Part shown: piece by piece, positions 37,701 to 46,700 of the stretch
Layout: each line of letters starts with the position of its first letter
How positions within the stretch are numbered: position 1 is the first letter of the stretch
Origin: Beroe forskalii
Taxonomy: Eukaryota; Ctenophora; Nuda; Beroida; Beroidae
Assembly (NCBI GenBank): GCA_011033025.1
Contig: WFMF01000151.1
Span: forward strand, 1-64,000
DNA length: 64,000 bases
Direction: 5' to 3'
Position numbers and translations under genes: made by a program
Notes under the pieces: model-generated
Databases searched by the model: none
What the model was told of the DNA's origin: nothing
What the model saw: only the letters and a program-made list of their open reading frames with translations

Positions 37701-40700
37701 TACAGGGCAGAGGTACGGCGGACATGGCACGACAAGTACCATGTTTACTTTGTGGACTACGGAAACGAGGACGAAGCTGTGCCGTCAAACTACGTCAAAA
37801 CCATACCACCCCACTTCCTTCAGGTTAGTTGGTTGCCATGGTAACATACCACCCCCCCCCCTTCCTTCAGGTTTGTTCAACTGGCATGAATTTGTTGAAT
37901 AGCGCTCAAGAATGGGCGCAGAAGTCGCTACTCGCTATGTTACAGGGGCAGTTCGAACTGTACTCAAGTGTGCGCGGCTTGAGTTTGTATGGCGTATAGA
38001 AGTATAGACATGTGAATAGCCTGTCTCTATGCCGCGCAAACTTAAGCCGCGCAAACTGCAGTTCGAACTGTCACCGTATAATTCCTATGTTCTTGTTTCA
38101 GCTGCCGTTCCAAGCCGTGTACTGCACCCTGTCTGGCATTGAGCCAATTAGTGACGAGTGGAGTGCCACAGATCAGAGACTCATGACGGAGCTGTCAGAA
38201 GAAGAGGACTTCTTCTGTGACGTCTTATCTTACTCAGGTTAGTAGTAGTTGATGTTAATTGGACAATCAATTAACTTTTAAGTAATTATCAGTGAATTCA
38301 TCCATAGTTAGCGACTTATTTTGTTGAGTTATCATACACTAAGTTCGAATCAAGGAATCATTGAAAAGCGTTCAATGTTCATTTTGAATCAAATCGAAAC
38401 ATTGGTTGAACAATGAAGGCTGGCTGTTGTAGAAAAATATAAAAATGTTGTAAAATATTAAGATGACATCATCAAAATAAACAATCTTCTATGCACCAAT
38501 TCTACAAAAACTTCACTAAAGTTACATATTCCATACCAATCATGTTCAGAATTGCTTTTAGAAATACAACATTCATTTTGGCAGGTAAGAAAAAATTCAA
38601 ACAAAAAAGTGTTTCATAGTTTCATTTATGGCCTTTATACTTTTATAATGTATATTTCTAACTTAGCATAGATCTACGAATACTGAGTATGAAAATCAAA
38701 TATCATGAATCACCGAGCGATGAGTCACTTGCTCACTTGTTAATAAAAGCGTTCCATCTGATTTATTGGGCTTGAACGCGCCCCATTGTTACCAATGAAA
38801 CGTTACGGAAACTTGATGACGAATCAGCTCCCAAGCTGTGACGTGTCTCCAGCAGCTGCTAACACTTCTGTCGACGTCTTGATGTACCTTCTCGTTCCTG
38901 TTCCGCTTTAGCTTTCCAATACCAGACGGAACCAAGGAAGCATGAAATGTCACGAAGCTAGGATTTGCGGAATCTTGTTTTGCCTTTTAGAGCTGTTCAG
39001 ATCGGTCAGGATGATATCTAAGTTGAATCAATTGTTTGCTGGCAAAGCATGTCTACGATGAGACCTCTGGGTTCCATGCAAACCTAACTACACAGACCCT
39101 ACCTCTCACATCTACCCTGAACCTAAAGGACGTGGTTTGGAAACAACATTCTCAATAGTATCAGCTCATAAGTTTGTATCTAGATTAGCTAGATCTAAAT
39201 AAAATAAAAAGTCTGGAAAAGTAAGGAAGCGATCACTCACCGCCCCTGAGACCCTGGAAATTGGAGGAATTTTCAATTTACCTGGGGTGGCCTCGTTCTT
39301 CTCCGTACAAACGTAGATCTCCACGAAGCACAGACTTTCTGTTGTCTTTTCGTTACTTACTATCACCGAAACACCTGTCAGAGATATAAGCGATAATTGA
39401 TATCGACGGGGTATTAGTTTACCCACAGGTCCATTTGACATTGGCCGAGTTGACTGCAAACTCGTTCGCTGATTGATAAACGTCTTGACGATTTCGTACT
39501 CCTATGGGTAAGCTAATATGCCACCTAGTAAAGTACCTACGTTTGCGTTATCAGCAAATCTTGTAACAACTCTCATTTAGGCAGCATATAGTAGCTTGCC
39601 ATCTTGAAATTATCTTTGCATATACCATTAGACCAATCAGCGAACAATTTGAAGGTCAACTCGCACGCTGATTGGTCAATGTCAAAGGGACCTATGAATA
39701 AGCTACAACGCCCTCCCTAGACTTCCCCTATGCTTGATTCTATGCGTCCATTTCATGTCCAAGCAGCTATTGGGTCAAATGTTGGTATGCCTACAAAGTG
39801 TGTTTCTCAACACAACCCCAGATTCTCCATGAAAGTAAGAAACAGGAATTCACGAGATCTGACCTTCCCTGTGTTCGCACGATCTCACGTACGTTTCCTC
39901 CTTCAAAGTGAACTTAACCCTCGGTGCGATGGGGTCCCCACAGACATTTTGGTTGCCAGCCATAGTATAGAGACTCACTGTAGTATCTTGGATCCTGGGG
40001 AATTCAGGTTTATAATATGGTGTGGGACAAAGATTTCCCAAATAATCCGATATTTTAAATTTTAATCATGCCAATTCATAATTGGGAAATTATGTTTAAC
40101 CTACAATGCTGAATGTGACGTCATTACCATAGCTCAAATGGATTAATTGTTGAGCTGCATAGTTCTCACGCACGATGATTTGCCTCATACCTGAGGGAAC
40201 ACATTGCGCATTCTGCCACGGTGTAGTCAATGAATGAGTTGACAATAACGACATCTCCTACTTTCACTGAAGTACCTCCAAGAAGATCTATCCTCACATA
40301 CGGTGGTATAAAATCTCCTGGCTCCAGCTGAAGTGTCAAAGTGTTATCAAAGAGTCAAAGCCCCTTGGGGATTTCGCCTGAATTATCATAGGGATCACAC
40401 TGTTGTTGATAACGCCCTGGCAAGGACAGATCTATATATACTATATCAATCGGCCATAATATACAGTATTACTGCATGCAATTTCTAAATTTTAACTTAA
40501 AAAAGGTAATTCTTACCACTTGATACGTGTAAGGGTTGTTGTCTATGAGATATTCGTACCCTGGGTCTGCAATGCTCGTCTGTACATAGGAGCCACAACC
40601 TGGAAAATGGTTCTTCCCGCTTCATGGAAAAAACAATAACATGACTGGGCAACTTATTTAGTATCGGGATAACCGTATGTAAACCGGTGCTAGATTGTAC

Positions 40701-43700
40701 ATCATCTGATCAGGAATTAGGGTGGCTATTATGGGAATTAATAGTTCTTCCATCGACGTTCGCATCTATTTGGATGGAATTTCAAAGTAGTCTACGATAT
40801 TGCGATAATACGATAAGTCAAGCGAAATAATAGCATACTGTGGTATTTCCGGACGTCCACGACTTTGCAGGGCACGATCTCCGCGATGAGCATGATAATC
40901 ATTCCCGCTTCGTAGGAGTTTTCCTGTGTCACACGGATTTTGTTTCCTGAGGGGTATGACAGTAAACTTTTCCTTCCTATGATTCTAGCTTAAATGCGAA
41001 AAATCGTGTCACATTTGGTTGGATACCGTTGGAAATTGCCTATAAGATAACAATGACATGACGTTAATTAGGAGTAAAACGAAGTTATGCTAAAAGTTTT
41101 GAAAGTGTGATGGAGCCCCACCGTATCTCCCGTCACACTGGACTGTATAAGTCCGTTTTTCAGTGTCTATAGCTTCTATAAATCCACAAGTTCCCCCATT
41201 ATTGCCTCTGATCACCTCAACTTTGGCTCCGTGCAACCTGCAAGGCATTCAGTTTGATTTGATAGAGGACCACCAAAACCTTCGCTTCGAAATATTGAAA
41301 AAATATCCATATTCCCGATCCCCCAAAATTTGGATCTTCAGAATTATTGTCCCTTATAAATATGTTAGGTATGATTATAAAATATAAAGTGAAGTTTGGC
41401 AGTGTTTTACGGTGTTGTGTCGAACCCCACGTGCGCAGCGTTTTTAAGCGCAGCGTAATCATGCGCGGCGCAATCAAGTGCGGCTCACTGACTGTTATTT
41501 ATGGCAAGCAGTGAGCCGCGCATGATTACGCTGCGCATGAAAAAGCCGCGCACGTAGGAGTTCGCCACGACCCCTTACCGTTGCCAGCAGTGAGGACAGT
41601 CCTCGATCTCAGCGTCAATAATAACCACGGAATCAATGTAATTGTTTTCACTGATTTCAATCTGTATCCACACCTGTTGCTGTAGAGGGAAGGGATGTTT
41701 TTAGCTGTAGTAATAAACGGCATATTTTTTATCTTATTCGGACCGTCTAAATTAGACGCTCCAAAGAATACGAAGATATGCCGTTGCTTAAAAAATCAAT
41801 AAGATATCACGAAAAATTGCAAAGTTTTCACGGAGTTCGCTCCTGCTATCTGAATCTCCTTGTAGCGACATGTATCACTGCATGGGAGCTTCACATAATA
41901 CCATTTCTCAGACCCCCCCCCCCCCTTTCCAGCCACTGTCAGGTATCAGCATTTAGAAACCCCCCTCCCCCACCCTCGGTTGCTGACGTAATATTTGTGG
42001 CAGTTCCTTGTCCAACTTTATTATTCTCTTACCGCACTGAGTGGCGACTCCGCCAATGCATATGTCTGTCTGTCCAAATCGAAGGTATTGCCACCTGTAA
42101 AGTCCACTATGCGTTGTGCTTCAATTTCACCACCTACAAAACCAACAGTGTCGCACCCTGAAATAAGTGCATTTTTAGGAACCTGTATAAATTTCTTTGT
42201 CCTGGCAGCAAATGACAAACCTCATTCTACCATCAATTTTATCTTTTGTTTCATAATTTGTTGAATCAGATGATTTTGTTCGTCGGCAAATCATGAAGAG
42301 TTCATGGTTTGCCCTTAGTGTCCGTTATATGATTCGAATGAGGAAGGAAGGAAGGATTCAGGAAATGCTATTTCATTGCTACTTGATTCTTGTTTAAGTT
42401 GTATCAACATTTTCTCGGGATATAGGTTTTATGTGGTATACATACCTTCTTGAAGCCATGGGTCTTCTGAAGTCCGTACTGGAACTACCCCCATAACAAG
42501 AAGAAAGATAGATGTCAACATCTGCTAATAATAGTGAATTAGAGTACCTTAGTAGATTACAAGAATAGAAAAATAACAAAAAATAAACTGTGGTACAACT
42601 GTATTGTTACACAAGTCTATTCTTAACTGGAAAATTTGCATAGCTGTAAAAACGATACAAAATATACCATTTAAATCGGAGTCAAAACTCAAAAGTGTTT
42701 CGGATGTATCTTAATGAAAATGAGAGATTTATTTTATTCTTTTTTGACAAAAATACGATGTGGTTCTTTTTACTGACACTTGTAAAAAGAACCACATCGC
42801 ATTTATGTTTACCTGTACCGCTGAGTCGTAAGAAAATAGACTTACAAATATCACATTGAAATCTTACGAATCTTATTCAACAACCCGATCCGTGAAATCA
42901 TTAATTATGCATAGTTGTGTGCAGATCGCTCGATTGATAGAGGAATAGATAAAGAAACGCAAATTTACTGTTTGCCCGTTAGATTCTAACAAAAGTTTAG
43001 CAAAATTGCGCGTCTTCTTTAATCTGTTCATCAATCAAACGATCTGCGCCCAATTGCGTACAATTCAAGCTCTATATCTGTGATCACACTTCAGAAAGTG
43101 ACAACAAATAGTGACAACAATTAACTTCAGAAAGTGACAACAAGTACACAGTGGAGATGGCGTATGACGATACGATGCCGCTGATTGACATCCTGTGCAG
43201 AAGTCACGTGGGACTGGACACTGGACACGTTAACAACAGCGCTTTCTCGGATCTGTTCAACAAGGTTTGGAAGGTGGTGGAAGGACGATTTATAGGAAAC
43301 ATCTAGAGTGTTCCTATCATGAAGCATTTCATTTCGTTTTTTGTGCTCAGGTATTTTCTATCAGCTCTGATTATTCCTTGACCTTTTCATTCTATCTTGA
43401 TAGATTTTCAAACCATCTAGTCCATCTAATAACCCCTTTCACCACCCTACAGCTGTACCGCAGTGATGACGACTATGTGGTCCTCTGCGCGGCTGAGTCC
43501 TTAGGAAGTGGACCTGAAGGCGGGTGATAAGGGCGTGATCCCTGGTGATCTAGCAACAGTGTGCAGGCTGTGTAAGCTGAGGTATGAGGATGAGAGTGTC
43601 ATGGTCCACCTCATCTCATCCCTTAACCTGGTGCTGAAGATGCAAGGAGAGAAGGAGAAGGAGGAGTGGGTGAGTGAGTTGATAGAGGAGGAGGTGCTGG

Positions 43701-46700
43701 TTAGTCTCATCAAGAAACTCACTTCTCCCTCACCTACTCACAGAGCTACTGCAGATCTCATCGCTACAGTCGGAGCTAAACCAAGTAATTACTTTATTAT
43801 GCTTATCATTAGGAGTTATATCTCCACTTATCTGATACCTAATCTACTATAAGTGATCTGATCTGACATCTGAGTATATATTTTGAAGATTTTAAGGAAG
43901 CCTGTTTATCGCCGAGCAATTAGAAGAGTTTATTGACTGATGTTCGTGATTCTGTGTTTGAAATCAGGAATTTGTATTGAAGTTTAACTTTTCTTAGGAA
44001 AATTTGAAAGGTGATATCTTAAATTTCAAACCTCCCCAGAGATCCTGGACATGCTGGCTGGTACCCAGTGTATCGTGTCACTGTGTGAGTTGTGTGTGTA
44101 CAAGCAACCAGAGTCTGACAAACTGCTGTCTGTTCTCCGAGCAATCAGAACCCTTGTTACTGTCAAATACGATGTTTCTAACGGAGATATCCTGGGCTCC
44201 TACCACATCCGCAAAGAAATCAAAAGCACAGGTGGGTGTCATGGAGTTAGTTGGAGACTAGATTTTATAAAATCTAGCCCATCCATATGTATCAAAAAGT
44301 CAAAGACATTTGTATTTGTGTTTCTTTGCGTCTACACCTCTAAATTCCCTAGCAACCACAACCTCGTTCTAGAACCTCTTAAATTGTACGTCCTTCGCAG
44401 GACATTCTAAATAAGTAAACTTGGTCGTAAAATTCACTAGCAACGACAACCTCTTGCGCATGACACCTCTAAAGCATCAATTCCCTAGTAACCACCACCT
44501 CTTGCGCAGGACATCTCTTAATATCCCTAGCAACCACGACTTCTTTTGCAGGACATCTCCGAACTCTGATGAAGTTCCTGCGTGAAGCGTCTGACGAGTG
44601 TCTGGAACAGATCCTGATTCTGTTTGATAGCATGTTCATGGCTGAAGGGAAGAAACAGGACATGTTCCGGTTTTTCAAGGAAGAGGGAGGGCTGAAGGAC
44701 GTGTGTCGGGCTACTAAACGATGCAACTCTCCGGCTGTCATCGGGATTGTGAAGCTGTTCGGAACGCAATGCAAGGAGGTTCATACTAGTATTCTGATTG
44801 CTGGTAGCGAGAATTAGTCAATTTGACATTGTCAATGAAAATAAAACTCAATATCTATTTCCATTGCCTTAAATATGGAGATAATGGATTTTACCTTTCT
44901 TATGTTATTCTGTATTCAGTCCACTTTTTTCAAACGATCTTAACTCTTACACTTACAGTCTCTTACGTTGATGAAGAAAGAAGGCCTGACTGAGTGGTTC
45001 AAAGAACTCAAGAATAAACGCAGAGACTTTAGTACCAACTTGGCTTGTGAACAATACTACAAAATACTATCATCTCACAAGGTGAGATTAGTAAATTTGA
45101 GCTGTTCAATTTCTGATTGGGGTTTATCGATTTTACCGTTTGGAAGATTTAAAGACCTTTTCCAAAGTCCCTTTCCTGATACTGACTGCAGGCCAGACTT
45201 GAACTTTAAAATTAAACGAAGTCAAACACAGCATTCAAAGAATGGAGGTTTTTTATAAGTCTTAATCAACTCGAACCTATTCAAGCTAGCACATAGTCAT
45301 TATTACTTTCAGGCGTCTATCATCTATGATAGATAATGATGCTCGATTGTTATCCGAAAAATGCTGTCAAGGCAAAAGAATATGGCAAATTTATATTTTA
45401 CTGATCCAACATCAATTTTCAAAGAAGTCTAAAGGCTCAACCATCAAAATATTAAGTCCATATGCGATATCCATGAAGAGCGAATAGTGAATTATAAACA
45501 CAGTGGCCGAAAAACACTGATCAGGCCTCATTTGAATACAAAGGCCAAAACGTTTACCGAAATTTAGCTTTTATGATATGGCAGGAGAGTTTTTTAGAAG
45601 AATAATGATAGATGCTTGTGAGTTGGCGTCGTCTCCATTCTTAAGAACCGCCTTTTGCCATGATCGACCTATGCCTGGGTGCTATTTTATAGCAATTTGA
45701 CAATTTGTCGATTTAATATCTCACATTCCTCAATCCTCAGGTGTTGGAGGAGAAGGAGGAAGGAGAGAATCAGGATCAGATCCCTGTACCAATGACCAGA
45801 GCCCCCATACTTACTCCCATAGACCAGCCTGTTCAGATGAAAGAGGGAAATATCCTAGACAACTTCGTGGTAGGGTTATTATTCTTCTTATCTCTTTATC
45901 TAAACCTACTATCACTGGTTTCTGGTTTCTGATACTGGTTGTTAGGGAAATATCCTACCCGTGGTAGTGCTAAACCAGTGGAAAAACAACATTTTTCCCA
46001 GAAAGAGCCAAGTATACTCTGGTACCAGAGAAAGCGCTCGGTTGCCCTCAGTATTCAACTCAAAGATGTGGGAAAACACGAGTTAAAAGTAGAAGAAAGC
46101 AGGATTCTTGTGTTTTCTTCATGGCACTCAGGATACCTTTACCGCTTCAGGTTCATTGAGATCAGTTTATTAATGCTAGCGTCCCTGCTGTGAACTTAGA
46201 CTTCTGGAAATACTCGTAGAGTACCCTACCATTGAAGCGTTGGGGAATCATGAAACTAGGAAGCCCCATGTACAATAACCCTACCAAGCTATTCAAAGGC
46301 CGCGTTTTGGCAAGATTGATTTCACAACGCCTTAACGCAACAACAAAAAAAGCGCCAATAATTCTGACAGTCTTCAGTAGGCTGTAGCAAACTAACATAT
46401 CACCAACTCCAGCGCTCCAGCCAAATGTCTTCTGTCTCCCCCTTGAAACCACCCCACACTTCCCAGGTATACCCTGTTTGATGCGGTGAGTAAGATGACA
46501 TCCCAAGTCAAGAGCTCTGAACTCCTGGTGATCCTGACCAAACAGACCCCGTCAGCCCGGTGGAGCACTCTGTTCGATCAGAAGCGGGGTAATGTGAAGC
46601 TGGACTTCTCACGAGCTTGTGATTCTGAGGATGAGACAGATAGTGAGGAGGAGGAGGAGGAGGTGAAGAGGGAACCCCTTCCTTCTGGAGATCATGTGAG

